NCBI RefSeq assembly: GCF_000423705.1
Contig: NZ_KE384082.1
Coordinates: 62,001 to 126,000 of the forward strand
DNA: 64,000 nt
DNA from: Stappia stellulata DSM 5886
GTDB taxonomy: Bacteria > Pseudomonadota > Alphaproteobacteria > Rhizobiales > Stappiaceae
Direction of reading: 5' to 3'
The notes under the pieces are model-generated. The model worked only from the letters and a program-made list of their open reading frames with translations, was not told where the DNA came from and searched no databases. A program made the translations under genes and the position numbers. Of the stretch, positions 26,051-35,479 are shown one piece after another; within the stretch, counting starts at the first letter, position 1, and each line of letters starts with the position of its first letter.

Positions 26051-26992
26051 TTATTCGGCGGCGAACAACCGCCCGGTCATGGCAAGGGCGGCCCCGCAGG
26101 GTTCGCTGTCCTCACGCGCGTCGGCACCTGCATGCGACGACGCCATCAGGCCGGCGAAGTCGAACAGCGCGGGGTCGTGGAGGTGAGACGCCCGCACATT
26201 GGCGAGCGCTCGCGCCATCACGGACAGACGACCCGGCGTCGCGCGTTCCCACTCCGCCATCATCGCCTTCACCTGCGCCCGCTGCAGGCCGTCCTGGCTG
26301 CCGCACAGATCGCAGGGGATGATCGGAAATTCCATCGCCTTCGCATAGCGGGCAATGTCGTCTTCCGAGGAGGAGATCAGCGGCCGCAGCACCAGCAGGT
26401 CGCCATCGTCGTTGAGAAGCTTCGCCGGCATGGAGGACAGCCGTCCGCCGAAAAAGAGGTTCATGAAGAAGGTTTCCAGCGCATCCTCGCGGTGGTGGCC
26501 GAGCACGATGGCCGAGCAACCCTCCTCGCGGGCGATGCGGTAGAGATGCCCGCGCCTGAGCCGCGAGCAGAGCGAGCAATAGGTCTTTCCCTCCGGCACC
26601 TTGTCCACGACGATGGAATAGGTGTCCTGGCGAACGATCCTGTGGGCAATGTCGTGCTGTTCCAGAAACTCCGGCAGGATATGCGCGGGAAAGCCCGGCT
26701 GGCCCTGATCGAGATTGCAGGCCAGAAGATCGACCGGCAGCATGCCCCGCCATTTGAGATCGAGCAGCACGGCCAGCAGCGTGTAGCTGTCCTTGCCGCC
26801 CGACAGGCAGACAAGCCAGCGCGGGCGCTTGCCGGAGGCTTCCACCATGGCGTTGCGCGAAATGGTGTCGCGCACCTCGCGCAACAGGCGCTTCCTGAGC
26901 TTCTTGAAGGCCACGGAGGCCGGCGCGTCGCGAAACAGGGGCGGACAGGCCGTCGCCTCGGTCGCGTCAACAGGCTGCGTGGAATCGCTCAT
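26051..26992 (-). CDS. ttcA: tRNA 2-thiocytidine(32) synthetase TtcA
   Basis: This 313-residue enzyme thiolates C32 of tRNA. The PP-loop SGGKDS lies at residues 64-69. The pair [11 protein letters not shown] supplies the CxxC of the 4Fe-4S site, and a further cysteine pair lies in PCDLCGSQ. The RHHRxD-like region is present as [11 protein letters not shown]. The start at 26992 fits the family; upstream in-frame extension runs through promoter sequence. A divergent small lipoprotein gene lies beyond. Confidence 0.93.
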   Translation of the reverse strand: MSDSTQPVDATEATACPPLFRDAPASVAFKKLRKRLLREVRDTISRNAMVEASGKRPRWLVCLSGGKDSYTLLAVLLDLKWRGMLPVDLLACNLDQGQPGFPAHILPEFLEQHDIAHRIVRQDTYSIVVDKVPEGKTYCSLCSRLRRGHLYRIAREEGCSAIVLGHHREDALETFFMNLFFGGRLSSMPAKLLNDDGDLLVLRPLISSSEDDIARYAKAMEFPIIPCDLCGSQDGLQRAQVKAMMAEWERATPGRLSVMARALANVRASHLHDPALFDFAGLMASSHAGADAREDSEPCGAALAMTGRLFAAE

Positions 26993-27150
26993 GGTGTCAT
27001 CTGCCGGGGATTGGATGTATCGGGGGCGGACAATGCCGAGATTTGGCCGCGATGGCAACATCGTCGACGACCATTGCACGAACGGGCGCGATCCCTCAGG
27101 CTGCGCCCGAACACTCCCGCGAACATCGCACGGCCCGGAAAGGCGACCCC

Positions 27151-27345
27151 TTGCCCGCACCCTTACGCGTCACATCCCTGACGGCCCTCGCCCTGGCGCT
27201 CCTTGCCGGGGGCTGCTCCTCCTCCGCCTCCATCGGCTCGGCCGTGATCACATCCGACGGACGGGGCGCGGCGACGATCGACACGCAGACGCTGACGATC
27301 GGCACCCCGGACACATCGGATGTCCCGCCCCCGCCCGACCGCTGA
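27151..27345 (+). CDS. Very small lipoprotein
   Basis: A TTG at 27151, with GGAAAGG eight bases upstream, opens a 64-residue protein. It has a hydrophobic signal and the lipobox LLAGGC, so the mature lipoprotein would be about 44 residues, rich in Ser and Thr and ending in a PPPPDR run. No family is recognised. It converges with the metallo-beta-lactamase-fold gene, ending 15 bases from it. The signal and ribosome site support a real gene. Confidence 0.6.
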   Translation: MPAPLRVTSLTALALALLAGGCSSSASIGSAVITSDGRGAATIDTQTLTIGTPDTSDVPPPPDR

Positions 27346-27359
27346 GCGGACGTGGACAG

Positions 27360-28328
27360 TCAGCCCTCCGCGACGTAGCGCCAGGCGCCGTCCTTTGCCT
27401 CGGCACGCCCGACGCCGGGCCACGGAAGGTGGTAGCCGACGAGCAGAAGGCCGTCCGTTGCCGCGCGATCAAGCAGCGTGCGGCGCGTCTTCACGGCAAG
27501 CTCGGGGATCTGGTCGGTGGTCGGCTGCCAGTCGGGCTTCTCGAAGGAGACCGACGGGTGGGTCAGCGCATCGCCGGTCACCAACAGCTGCTGGCCCCCA
27601 TCCTCGATCAGGACGGACATGTGCCCGGGCGTATGCCCCGGCGTCTCGATCATCGTGATGCCGGAGACAACCGCATGATCGGCGCCGACCCGCTCGAGCT
27701 TTTCCGCGACCGCGCCGAGGTTGCGCTGCGCGCCGAGCGCGAAGGAATGCAGCTCTTCCGGGTTGTCGGCGAGGAAATCCGGGTTCATCCAGAAATCCCA
27801 CTCCGCCGATCCCATCAGGTAGCTGGCATTGGGAAAGCGCTCGCTCTCGTCGAAATCGTCAATCACGCCCCAGACGTGATCGGGATGGCCGTGGGTCAGC
27901 ACGACATGGGTGACACTGTCGCGGTCGAGACCGGCCGCGTCGAAACTGTCGGCCAGAAGCCCGGCGTCCTGAAAGAAATTCAGCCCGGCTCCGGTGTCGA
28001 TCAGCACCAGCGCATCGCCCTTGCGCACCAGCGCGATGTTGAGCGCGCTGGCACGGACCTCGCCGTCATGACCGTTCGCGGTGAGAAACGCCGCCCGCTC
28101 CGCGTCGCTGACATTGGAGGCAAGCGTCGAGGCGGGAAGCGTCAGACCGCCGTCGGTCAGGATCGTGATTTCGCTGTCGCCCAGGGTCAGGCTGTGGGCC
28201 GCCTCGGCAGCACGAGCAGGCGCGCGTGCGGCAAGCAGCCCCGCGCCTGCTCCGGTCGTCGCCAGACCGCGCGCCACGAAGGGAGCGCCAAGCCCCCCGG
28301 CCAGAACACCTCGTCTCGAAATGGACAT
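27360..28328 (-). CDS. Tat-exported metallo-beta-lactamase-fold hydrolase
   Basis: The 322-residue protein begins MSISRRGVLAGGLGAPFVAR, a twin-arginine signal, with cleavage near ARAAEAAH. The metal site is HGHPDH at residues 146-151, with further ligands in GHTPGH and VTGDALTH. It therefore acts in the periplasm, already folded with metal. A strong AGGGGAGG ribosome site lies before the ATG. A perfect palindrome of BigR/SqrR type begins 26 bases upstream of the start, which suggests control by reactive sulfur; the fold is shared with persulfide dioxygenases, but the mechanism is not shown. Confidence 0.9.
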   Translation of the reverse strand: MSISRRGVLAGGLGAPFVARGLATTGAGAGLLAARAPARAAEAAHSLTLGDSEITILTDGGLTLPASTLASNVSDAERAAFLTANGHDGEVRASALNIALVRKGDALVLIDTGAGLNFFQDAGLLADSFDAAGLDRDSVTHVVLTHGHPDHVWGVIDDFDESERFPNASYLMGSAEWDFWMNPDFLADNPEELHSFALGAQRNLGAVAEKLERVGADHAVVSGITMIETPGHTPGHMSVLIEDGGQQLLVTGDALTHPSVSFEKPDWQPTTDQIPELAVKTRRTLLDRAATDGLLLVGYHLPWPGVGRAEAKDGAWRYVAEG

Positions 28329-28353
28329 GTTGTTTCCTCCCCTTTTCCGGCAT

Positions 28354-28375
28354 CATATTCGATCGGGCGAATATG
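28354..28375. promoter_or_regulatory. BigR/SqrR-type operator upstream of the Tat hydrolase
   Basis: CATATTCG (28354-28361) and CGAATATG (28368-28375) form a perfect 8-base inverted repeat with 6-base spacer; the core is ATTC-N8-GAAT. It begins 26 bases before the minus-strand ATG at 28328. The arms match those of the box at 1539-1560 (ATATTC and GAATAT). Confidence 0.7.
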
Positions 28376-28415
28376 AAAAGCCTTGTCTCGGGGTGCGGGA
28401 AAAACAAGGGGCGAA

Positions 28416-28445
28416 ACGAAAAAGGGCGCGCCTTGCGGCGCGCCC
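28416..28445 (-). terminator. Rho-independent terminator of rpsD
   Basis: GGGCGCGCC (28424-28432) pairs with GGCGCGCCC (28437-28445); read on the minus strand it is followed by a T-run (complement of 28418-28423). It lies 35 bases past the rpsD stop. Confidence 0.9.
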
Positions 28446-28479
28446 CCTTCCAAAGCCTGGCGGACTTGAAGTCCGAAAA

Positions 28480-29097
28480 TCAGCGCGAGTAGAACTCGAC
28501 GATGAGGTTCGGTTCCATCTGCACCGGATAGGGCACGTCGGCAAGCGTCGGGACCCGTGTGAAGGTCGCCGTCATCTTGCTGTGGTCGGCGGTGACGTAA
28601 TCCGGCACATCGCGCTCGGCGAGCTGCGTCGCCTCGATCACGGCCGCGAGCTGACGGGACTTTTCACGAACCTCGATCACATCGCCCGGCTTGCAACGGT
28701 AGCTGGTGATGTTCACGCGACGGCCGTTGACCTTGACGTGGCCGTGGTTCACGAACTGGCGCGCGGCAAAGACCGTCGGCACGAACTTCGCGCGATACAC
28801 GACCGCGTCGAGACGGCGCTCCAGAAGACCGATCAGGTTTTCCGAGGTGTCGCCCTTGAGGCGGGAAGCCTCGACGTAAATCTTGTGGAACTGCTTTTCG
28901 GAAATGTTTCCGTAGTAGCCCTTGAGCTTCTGCTTGGCACGCAGCTGGACACCGAAGTCCGAGAGCTTGCCCTTGCGGCGCTGACCGTGCTGACCCGGGC
29001 CGTACTCACGGCGGTTTGCCGGAGACTTGGGACGACCCCAGATGTTCTCGCCCATGCGGCGATCGAGTTTGTGCTTTACGCTGTGGCGCTTCGACAT
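28480..29097 (-). CDS. rpsD: 30S ribosomal protein S4
   Basis: This 205-residue primary 16S rRNA-binding protein begins [20 protein letters not shown] and has the S4 RNA-binding domain ([20 protein letters not shown], then [13 protein letters not shown]). AAGGA lies seven bases before the ATG at 29097. It stands alone, as usual in alphaproteobacteria, where rpsD is outside the large ribosomal operons. murI lies upstream on the same strand. Confidence 0.98.
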   Translation of the reverse strand: MSKRHSVKHKLDRRMGENIWGRPKSPANRREYGPGQHGQRRKGKLSDFGVQLRAKQKLKGYYGNISEKQFHKIYVEASRLKGDTSENLIGLLERRLDAVVYRAKFVPTVFAARQFVNHGHVKVNGRRVNITSYRCKPGDVIEVREKSRQLAAVIEATQLAERDVPDYVTADHSKMTATFTRVPTLADVPYPVQMEPNLIVEFYSR

Positions 29098-29354
29098 TCG
29101 CGGTTCCTTCGCATTCGTCTGTTTTTCAAGGAAACACGCCCTCCTCTCCTCGTCATCTCCATGAACCCACGGGGAAATCGAGGCGACAGGACCCCAAGCC
29201 AAACAGCGCCGGCATGGGCATCCACGGGTGCGTGAAAAACAAGGCGGGCCACAGGGACCCGCCAAGTCGCAGGATCCCTAGCCGACCCCCGCCCGCTTGT
29301 CAAACGGAACCCGCCGCACGAACCGCGCAAAACCGCCGTTTGCCGGCGCGAGGT

Positions 29355-30158
29355 TCAGCTTGCGACCGCGAGAAGCCGCAACAGCGGTCCGAGATCCGCC
29401 CCCGATGTCGCAATCACCCGGTCGGGCGGGCGCTGTGCTTCGGCCCCGGGCGCCGGCCCGCTCACCGAATCCCCAAGCACGACGGCGAGGCGCCGCGCAA
29501 TCGCCGGCGCCGGATCGAGCCAGTCGACGTCCCACGGCGCGACCAGGCGCAGCTGCGGCAAAAGCAGCGGATAATGCGTACAGGCCAGCACCACGACATC
29601 GGTGCGCGCGCCATTCTTCGTCACGAAGCATGGCGCGATTTCCTGCGCCAGAACCTGCGCATCGATCTCCTTTCCGGCGATTGCCCCCTCCGCCAGCCGG
29701 GCAAGCCCGCGCGCACCGACAAGCGTGATCGCGGTGTCGGGTGCGAAACGGCGAATCAGATCGAACGTATAGTCGCGAACGACGGTCGCCGGGGTCGCCA
29801 GCACCGTGACCAGCCCGCTGCACGAGAGCTCTGCCGCCGGCTTGATGGCCGGCACGGTGCCCACCACCGGAATGGAAAGCCGCGCGCGCAAGGGCGCCAG
29901 CACCAGGGTGGACGCGGTATTGCAGGCGATGACGACAGCGCAGGGCCGCAGCTCGTCGACAAGACGCGTCAGAAGCGCCACGCAATGGGCGGTCAGCGCC
30001 TCTTCGGGCCAGTCGCCATAGGGAAAGCCGGCATCGTCTGCGACGTAACACAGGGGAAGCTGCGGCAGCAGATGACGGATCCGGCGCGCGACGCTCATGC
30101 CGCCGGCCCCGCTGTCGAAGACGAGAACCGGTGAGGCGAGCGGCGCGGGCGCGCTCAT
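29355..30158 (-). CDS. murI: Glutamate racemase
   Basis: This 267-residue enzyme converts L- to D-glutamate for peptidoglycan. The N-terminal VLVFDSGAGGMSVARRI is typical, and the two catalytic cysteines lie in VIACNTAST and VLACTHYPLLLPQ. Length is normal. Its start overlaps the stop of the upstream TrmJ-like gene by four bases, so they are translationally coupled. It precedes rpsD with a gap of 257 bases. Confidence 0.95.
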   Translation of the reverse strand: MSAPAPLASPVLVFDSGAGGMSVARRIRHLLPQLPLCYVADDAGFPYGDWPEEALTAHCVALLTRLVDELRPCAVVIACNTASTLVLAPLRARLSIPVVGTVPAIKPAAELSCSGLVTVLATPATVVRDYTFDLIRRFAPDTAITLVGARGLARLAEGAIAGKEIDAQVLAQEIAPCFVTKNGARTDVVVLACTHYPLLLPQLRLVAPWDVDWLDPAPAIARRLAVVLGDSVSGPAPGAEAQRPPDRVIATSGADLGPLLRLLAVAS

Positions 30159-31000
30159 TGTTCGCTGTCGGCGGCCGGGCCGTCGCTTTTGTCCCCGCGC
30201 GGCTCCTCGCGCGGCCCCTCGCGCGGACGCGTCGGCCGTCGCTCGAGCGCCGCGATCACGCCGCGAAGCGTCTTGACCTCCTGATCCGTCAGCGTCGCCT
30301 TTTGCAGGATGTTGCGCAGGTTACGCACCATGGAGGGGCGTTTTTCCGGCGGCCGGAAAAAGGTGACCCCGTCGAGCGCGCTTTCCAGATGCTCGAACAG
30401 CCGGACCAGGTCTTCCTTGCGCGCGGGCGGGTTCGTCACCTCGTCCAGGCGGAAGGGAAGCGCCCCGCGATTGGCCTTCACCCGCCACTCGTAGGCACAC
30501 ACGAGCACGGCCTGCGCGATGTTGAGCGATGCGAAATCCGGATCGACGGGCAGCGTGACGATCTCGTCGGCAAGCGCCACCTCGTCGTTGTTGAGGCCCC
30601 AGCGTTCCCGCCCGAACAGATAGCCGACGCTTGCGCCCTTTGCTGCCAGTTGCGTGGCCGCCTCCGCCGCCTCGTCGGGCCCGCGCACGGGCTTTGGCAC
30701 CTCGCGCGAGCGCGCCGTCGTCGCATAGACGAAGCTCAGGTCGGCAATGGCCTCCTCGACGCTGGAAAACACCTGCACACGGTCAATCACATGATCCGCG
30801 CGGCTGGCCGCCGCACGGGCCCGCTCGCTCGGCCAGCCGTCGCGCGGATTGACGATCCGCAGATCGACAAGCCCGAAGTTCGCCATGGCGCGGGCGGCCG
30901 TGCCGATGTTCTCGCCCAGCTGCGGCTCGCACAGGATGACGCAGGGCGGTGTCAGGTCGACGGACCGTGCCGACGGATCGATGGATGCGTTTCGTGTCAT
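30155..31000 (-). CDS. TrmJ-like SPOUT RNA methyltransferase
   Basis: This 281-residue protein belongs to the SpoU/TrmJ group that methylates ribose 2'-OH, in TrmJ at tRNA position 32. Visible are the N-terminal CVILCEPQLGENIGTAARAMANFGL (cofactor-fold motif 1, with the catalytic Arg) and the C-terminal knot segments VGYLFGRERWGLNNDEV and LNIAQAVLVCAYEW. I used the ATG at 31000; one at 31018 is equally unsupported by a ribosome site. The C-terminal extension is acidic and proline-rich. It overlaps murI by four bases. Confidence 0.9.
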   Translation of the reverse strand: MTRNASIDPSARSVDLTPPCVILCEPQLGENIGTAARAMANFGLVDLRIVNPRDGWPSERARAAASRADHVIDRVQVFSSVEEAIADLSFVYATTARSREVPKPVRGPDEAAEAATQLAAKGASVGYLFGRERWGLNNDEVALADEIVTLPVDPDFASLNIAQAVLVCAYEWRVKANRGALPFRLDEVTNPPARKEDLVRLFEHLESALDGVTFFRPPEKRPSMVRNLRNILQKATLTDQEVKTLRGVIAALERRPTRPREGPREEPRGDKSDGPAADSEQ

Positions 31001-31150
31001 GGCGCGCAAATAGCCCATCGCGGGGGACTTTTCCAGTGTTCACGCGAAGGGTGCGATCGGCGGCAATCCCGCATCGCCCCGACTGCAAAGCGGCGTTATA
31101 CTCGCAACATTGAAAACAGTCTCCAATACGCAAATACAAGGAAGTCCGGC

Positions 31151-31735
31151 ATGAGCCAGCCGCAAACACAAACCGCAACACACAAGCCGCCGATTACCGA
31201 AGTCGTGCGCAACAAGTGGGGCTGGTTCCTCGCGCTCGGGGTTGCCCTGGTGATCGGCGGCTTCGCCATGATCACCGTTCCCCTGGCAAGCTCCATCGCG
31301 GTGACGCTCGTCATCGCCATCGTCTTTGCCGTCGGCGGCCTGTTGCAGATCTGGCATGCCTTTTCGGTCAAGAACTGGAGCGGCTTCCTGTGGGACATTC
31401 TCACCGGCATCATCGCACTGGTGGGCGGCGCCGCCGTCTACTTCAATCCGGTGATCGGCACCTTTGCGCTGACGCTTGTCGTCGCGGTGATTCTGCTGGC
31501 GCAGGGCGTCACGCAGATTCTGCTCGGCTTCAAGGTGCGCCCGCATGACGGCTGGGGCTGGCTGGCGGGCGCCGGCGTGCTTTCCATCATCGCCGGCCTG
31601 TTGATCTGGTTCGAGTTCCCCACCTCCGCCTTGTGGGTCCTCGGCCTGTTCGGCGGCGTCGCGGTGCTGATGAACGGCTGGAGCTATATCGCGATCGCGT
31701 TGATCGCCCGCAAGGCCGGCACCGGCTCCGCGTGA
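31151..31735 (+). CDS. HdeD family membrane protein
   Basis: The 194-residue protein has six hydrophobic segments and the repeated glycine-rich pattern of DUF308/HdeD (for example ALVIGGFAMITVPLASS and GVLSIIAGLLIWFEFP). HdeD in E. coli is linked to acid and stress resistance at high density. The N-terminus of about 25 residues is polar and threonine-rich. AAGGA lies before the ATG. It is divergent from the TrmJ-like gene and convergent with the sensor kinase gene. Confidence 0.88.
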   Translation: MSQPQTQTATHKPPITEVVRNKWGWFLALGVALVIGGFAMITVPLASSIAVTLVIAIVFAVGGLLQIWHAFSVKNWSGFLWDILTGIIALVGGAAVYFNPVIGTFALTLVVAVILLAQGVTQILLGFKVRPHDGWGWLAGAGVLSIIAGLLIWFEFPTSALWVLGLFGGVAVLMNGWSYIAIALIARKAGTGSA

Positions 31736-31745
31736 TCTGAAAACG

Positions 31746-31773
31746 CGACGGCCGCTACTCGGCGGCCGTCGCA
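31746..31773. terminator. Hairpin at the end of the sensor kinase gene
   Basis: GCGACGGCCGC (31746-31756) pairs perfectly with GCGGCCGTCGC (31763-31773). The stem overlaps the last codons of the minus-strand kinase gene and follows the HdeD gene by 10 bases. No T-run is present, so termination is uncertain. Confidence 0.5.
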
Positions 31774-33182
31774 ACCGACCCGGAATCGCCGGCGGCGCCG
31801 GGGCCGAAATCGATGTAGAAATCGGCCCCCTCGCCCGGCGCGCTCGTTGCCCCCAACTCCCAGCCGTGTCTTTGCGCGATGGCCGAGCAGATCGCCAGTC
31901 CCATGCCCGTTCCGGCGTATTTCTCACGCCCGTGCAGACGACGAAACGGCTCGAAGACCTGCGCCTGATGGCGCATGTCGAAGCCGATGCCGTTGTCACG
32001 CACATGAATGCGGCGCGGCCGTCCGTCCGCATCGCGCGTGACGCGGACCTTCACCTCCGGCGGGTTGTCTTCGCGGTGAAACTTGACCGCATTGGCGATC
32101 AGGTTCTGGAAAAGCTGCTCCAGGAAAACGGGATCGCCCTCCAGCTCGGTCTCGCCGCCGGTCACGATGATGTCCGCCGAACTGTCGCGAATCTGCTCCG
32201 AAAGACTGTCACTGACCCGCGCGATCAGCGTGTCGAGGGACAACCGCTCCCGGTCGAGCGTCCGGTCGGACGCGGCGGAATAATTCAGGAGGTTGGAGAT
32301 CAGCGTCTTGGCCCGTCCGGCGGAGGCGCGCATGACGTTGGCGGCATAGTCGATCGTCTCGCTGTCGCGGTTTGCGATCCCTTCCAGCAGCAAGTCGCTG
32401 AACACGCCGATCTTGCGCACCGGCTCCTTGAGGTCGTGCGAGGCGAGGTTGTTGAACTGGGTCAACCGTTCGTTCGCGGAGCGCAAATCCGCATTCGCCC
32501 GCGCCAGTTCCTCGGTTCGCTCGGCGACACGCCGCTCAAGCTGTCCGCGCAGGCGCATCAGCTGACTGCGGTCGCGCAAAAGCAGCCCGCCCATCGACAG
32601 CCCCGCGACCAGCAGACCGATGATCAGGAACAGCACCGTGTCGACGGTGTCGCTGAGAATGTCGCGCTGACGGGCGGCGGCCTCGCGCTGCAAACGATAG
32701 ACGCTGGAGCGAAAGGCATCGAGCGTCGGCTGCAGCTCGCCGAGCTCTTTGCGCATCAACGCCGCCGCCGCAAGATCCCCGTTCGCCATGTTCGCCAGAT
32801 GGGTATCCGCTCCGCGCACCACGCGCGTCAGGTCGGGCATCAGCGACGCGGAGCCGTCCACCCGGGCCAACTCGCGCCCGACCGCGCCCTCGCCCAGGCG
32901 GATCGCCCGGCTCCACAGGATATCGAAGCGCGACACCACCGGCTGGCGCAGGTCCTCGCGCCCCTCGTTGAGAATCAGTGTGTCGAGGGCATGCAGGACG
33001 TCCTTGTATTCGACGACCAATTGCGCGGAGAACCAGATAAGGCTTTGCCGGTATTCTGCCCGGTCCTCGTTGTTCTGCGTGCTCAAGGTGGAGATGACGA
33101 CGAACAGCGACCCGGTGATGATCGCGACGCCCACCAGAAGTGTTACGTAGAGCGTGCGCACCCACCTTGCGCTCAGTTCCAT
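31755..33182 (-). CDS. Membrane sensor histidine kinase
   Basis: This 475-residue kinase has a transmembrane helix at about 10-32, a periplasmic helical sensor of about 150 residues, a second helix at about 182-202, a coiled linker, a dimerisation domain with phospho-acceptor His249 (NNLASHDLKEPVRK) and a C-terminal ATPase domain with NLIANAVKFH, DNGIGFD and GTGMGLAIC boxes. The FNNLASHDLKEP form is shared with phytochrome-like and CHASE-type kinases. No response regulator gene is nearby. A small periplasmic protein gene lies 142 bases upstream on the same strand and may feed it a signal. Confidence 0.92.
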   Translation of the reverse strand: MELSARWVRTLYVTLLVGVAIITGSLFVVISTLSTQNNEDRAEYRQSLIWFSAQLVVEYKDVLHALDTLILNEGREDLRQPVVSRFDILWSRAIRLGEGAVGRELARVDGSASLMPDLTRVVRGADTHLANMANGDLAAAALMRKELGELQPTLDAFRSSVYRLQREAAARQRDILSDTVDTVLFLIIGLLVAGLSMGGLLLRDRSQLMRLRGQLERRVAERTEELARANADLRSANERLTQFNNLASHDLKEPVRKIGVFSDLLLEGIANRDSETIDYAANVMRASAGRAKTLISNLLNYSAASDRTLDRERLSLDTLIARVSDSLSEQIRDSSADIIVTGGETELEGDPVFLEQLFQNLIANAVKFHREDNPPEVKVRVTRDADGRPRRIHVRDNGIGFDMRHQAQVFEPFRRLHGREKYAGTGMGLAICSAIAQRHGWELGATSAPGEGADFYIDFGPGAAGDSGSVATAAE

Positions 33183-33324
33183 CGTGCTGTCTTTCGCCTG
33201 TTTCGCGCCGATGCCTGTCCCGCAGCGATTGCCTCAAGCCGAACGGCGCATCCTGGGGTGGAATTCTACAGCCACCACGCCCGGGAGGAAAGCAGGAAGC
33301 AGTCCCGTCCGTATTGACCCGCCC

Positions 33325-33858
33325 CTATTGCGACGCCTGCCCGACCACGGTCATGCCGTTCATTTGCCAGATCGCCCGCGAGTAATAGACCTCGGACCTC
33401 AGTTCCTCGCGCTCCGACCAGGGGTAGATCACGCGAACCGGTCCACGCTGGCGCAGGCCGATGGGCTCGCCGTTCACACGCACCGCCAGGATGACATCGT
33501 AGTCACGGGTGTCGGAGACTGGAAACACCACGCGGTAATTGTTGAGCGCCACGGCAACGATGCTGTCGCCCTTCGCTCCGACATGGGCGAGAACATCGCG
33601 GATCAACGGTCCCGTGTAGGTCGTCAGTTCGTCGTTCCAGGGCGTGACAGTGACAACGTCGTGCATCCCGATCGCTTCCAGGTCCGCGCGGGTGAGTTGC
33701 AGGGGGACGGCACTGTCGATATTGCCGTCGATCCGAAAAACCGCCGATGTCTCCGCGGCCGCGCCCGCCATGCCGGCCACCGCGCCAAACAGGGCGACCA
33801 CCGCGCCAAGCGCCAGCGCACGCAGTCGTGCGGTTGTCTTTCCGGTTCTCCGTCCCAT
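33325..33858 (-). CDS. Periplasmic protein with sulfite-oxidase-like fold
   Basis: The 177-residue protein has a signal peptide (basic start, hydrophobic core, cleavage near GAAAETS at about residue 35). The mature part contains PLQLTRADLEAIGMHDVVTVTPW, TYTGPLIRDVLAHVG and GPVRVIYPW, which match the core of molybdopterin-binding oxidoreductases of the SUOX type. The cysteine that would bind molybdenum is absent, so it is probably a ligand-binding relative with no redox activity. It lies upstream of the sensor kinase on the same strand, which suggests a sensory accessory role. Confidence 0.7.
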   Translation of the reverse strand: MGRRTGKTTARLRALALGAVVALFGAVAGMAGAAAETSAVFRIDGNIDSAVPLQLTRADLEAIGMHDVVTVTPWNDELTTYTGPLIRDVLAHVGAKGDSIVAVALNNYRVVFPVSDTRDYDVILAVRVNGEPIGLRQRGPVRVIYPWSEREELRSEVYYSRAIWQMNGMTVVGQASQ

Positions 33859-34151
33859 ACCCTGTCACGCTCCCCTGTTCCGGCGCGGTCCAAAATGCCG
33901 CCGCCCGGTTTTTATGAACCGAACACCCCTTGTGACTTCCAACAGGGTGCGCCGAGCTTGCCCGTCTCGCAACCTGCATTTTGCCCTCGTCGTTTCGTAT
34001 GATTGACGAACGCCTAGCTTTGCGTTTCGCCGCCCCTTTGCTATAGGGGCCGCGCGGCTGTTGCGGCGGCCTTCAGGGGCCGGCGACAATTGGCCCGAGG
34101 TTTCCGGCGCGGGACGCGCATAGCCACCCAAGACACGAGGTCATCTGCACC

Positions 34152-35366
34152 ATGGCGAAGATTAAGGTTGTCAATCCGGTTGTCGAACTCGACGGCGACG
34201 AGATGACCCGGATCATCTGGGAATTTATCAAGAACAAGCTGATCCACCCCTACCTCGACATTGACCTGAAGTACTACGACCTCAGCATCGAGAAGCGTGA
34301 CGAAACCGACGACCAGATCACGGTCGACGCAGCGAACGCGATCAAGGAACACGGCGTTGGCGTCAAATGCGCCACGATCACGCCGGACGAGGCCCGCGTC
34401 GAGGAGTTCGACCTCAAGCGCATGTACCGGTCTCCGAACGGCACGATCCGCAACATTCTCGGCGGCGTCATCTTCCGCGAACCGATCATCATGAACAACG
34501 TGCCGCGTCTCGTGCCGGGCTGGACCCAGCCGATCATCGTCGGCCGTCACGCGTTCGGCGACCAGTATCGCGCCACGGACTTCCGCTTCCCCGGCAAGGG
34601 CAAGCTGACGGTGAAATTCGTCGGCGAGGACGGAACCGAGATCGAGCACGAGGTCTTCGACGCGCCGTCCTCCGGCGTCGCGATGGCAATGTACAACCTC
34701 GACGATTCGATCCGCGATTTCGCCCGCGCGTCGATGAACTACGCGCTGCAGCGCGGCGTTCCCTGCTACCTGTCGACCAAGAACACCATCCTCAAGGCCT
34801 ATGACGGGCGCTTCAAGGACCTGTTCCAGGAAGTCTTCGACACCGAGTTCAAGGCGGCCTTCGAGGAAAAGAAGATCACCTACGAGCACCGCCTGATCGA
34901 CGACATGGTCGCGGCGGCGCTGAAGTGGTCGGGCGGCTACGTCTGGGCCTGCAAGAACTACGACGGCGACGTCCAGTCCGACATCGTGGCCCAGGGCTTC
35001 GGCTCGCTCGGCCTGATGACCTCGGTGCTGATGACCCCGGACGGAAAGACGGTGGAAGCGGAAGCCGCCCACGGCACCGTCACCCGCCACTACCGCCAGC
35101 ACCAGCGCGGCGAGGAGACCTCGACCAACCCGATCGCCTCGATCTTTGCCTGGACCCGTGGCCTTGCCCACCGCGCCAAGCTCGACGGCAACGACGATCT
35201 GGCCAAGTTCGCCGACACGCTGGAAAAGGTGTGCATCGACACGGTGGAATCCGGTCACATGACCAAGGATCTGGCGCTGCTCGTCGGCCCGGACCAGAAG
35301 TGGCTCACCACCAACGGTTTCCTCGACAAGATCGACGAGAACCTGCAGGCGGCAATGAACGGCTGA
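34152..35366 (+). CDS. icd: NADP-dependent isocitrate dehydrogenase
   Basis: This 404-residue enzyme oxidises isocitrate to 2-oxoglutarate in the TCA cycle. It is of the eukaryote-like homodimeric class: [20 protein letters not shown] at the start, the substrate site [12 protein letters not shown] and the metal-binding [28 protein letters not shown]. The NADP-binding [17 protein letters not shown] segment is present. The 3' end is followed by a textbook terminator. Confidence 0.98.
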   Translation: MAKIKVVNPVVELDGDEMTRIIWEFIKNKLIHPYLDIDLKYYDLSIEKRDETDDQITVDAANAIKEHGVGVKCATITPDEARVEEFDLKRMYRSPNGTIRNILGGVIFREPIIMNNVPRLVPGWTQPIIVGRHAFGDQYRATDFRFPGKGKLTVKFVGEDGTEIEHEVFDAPSSGVAMAMYNLDDSIRDFARASMNYALQRGVPCYLSTKNTILKAYDGRFKDLFQEVFDTEFKAAFEEKKITYEHRLIDDMVAAALKWSGGYVWACKNYDGDVQSDIVAQGFGSLGLMTSVLMTPDGKTVEAEAAHGTVTRHYRQHQRGEETSTNPIASIFAWTRGLAHRAKLDGNDDLAKFADTLEKVCIDTVESGHMTKDLALLVGPDQKWLTTNGFLDKIDENLQAAMNG

Positions 35367-35390
35367 GCCGCATCGGCTTCGCTGAAACGG

Positions 35391-35423
35391 AAAAAGGGCG
35401 CCTTTCGGGGCGCCCTTTTTTTT
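35391..35423 (+). terminator. Rho-independent terminator after icd
   Basis: AAAAAGGGCGCC and GGCGCCCTTTTT form a stem with a small loop, followed by a T-run. It separates icd from the convergent chemotaxis gene. Confidence 0.93.
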
Positions 35424-35479
35424 CGGTTGAGACCGTGCCCGCGACCGTTTTCGCGGCACGGTCATGTCGGTGCGCCCGC

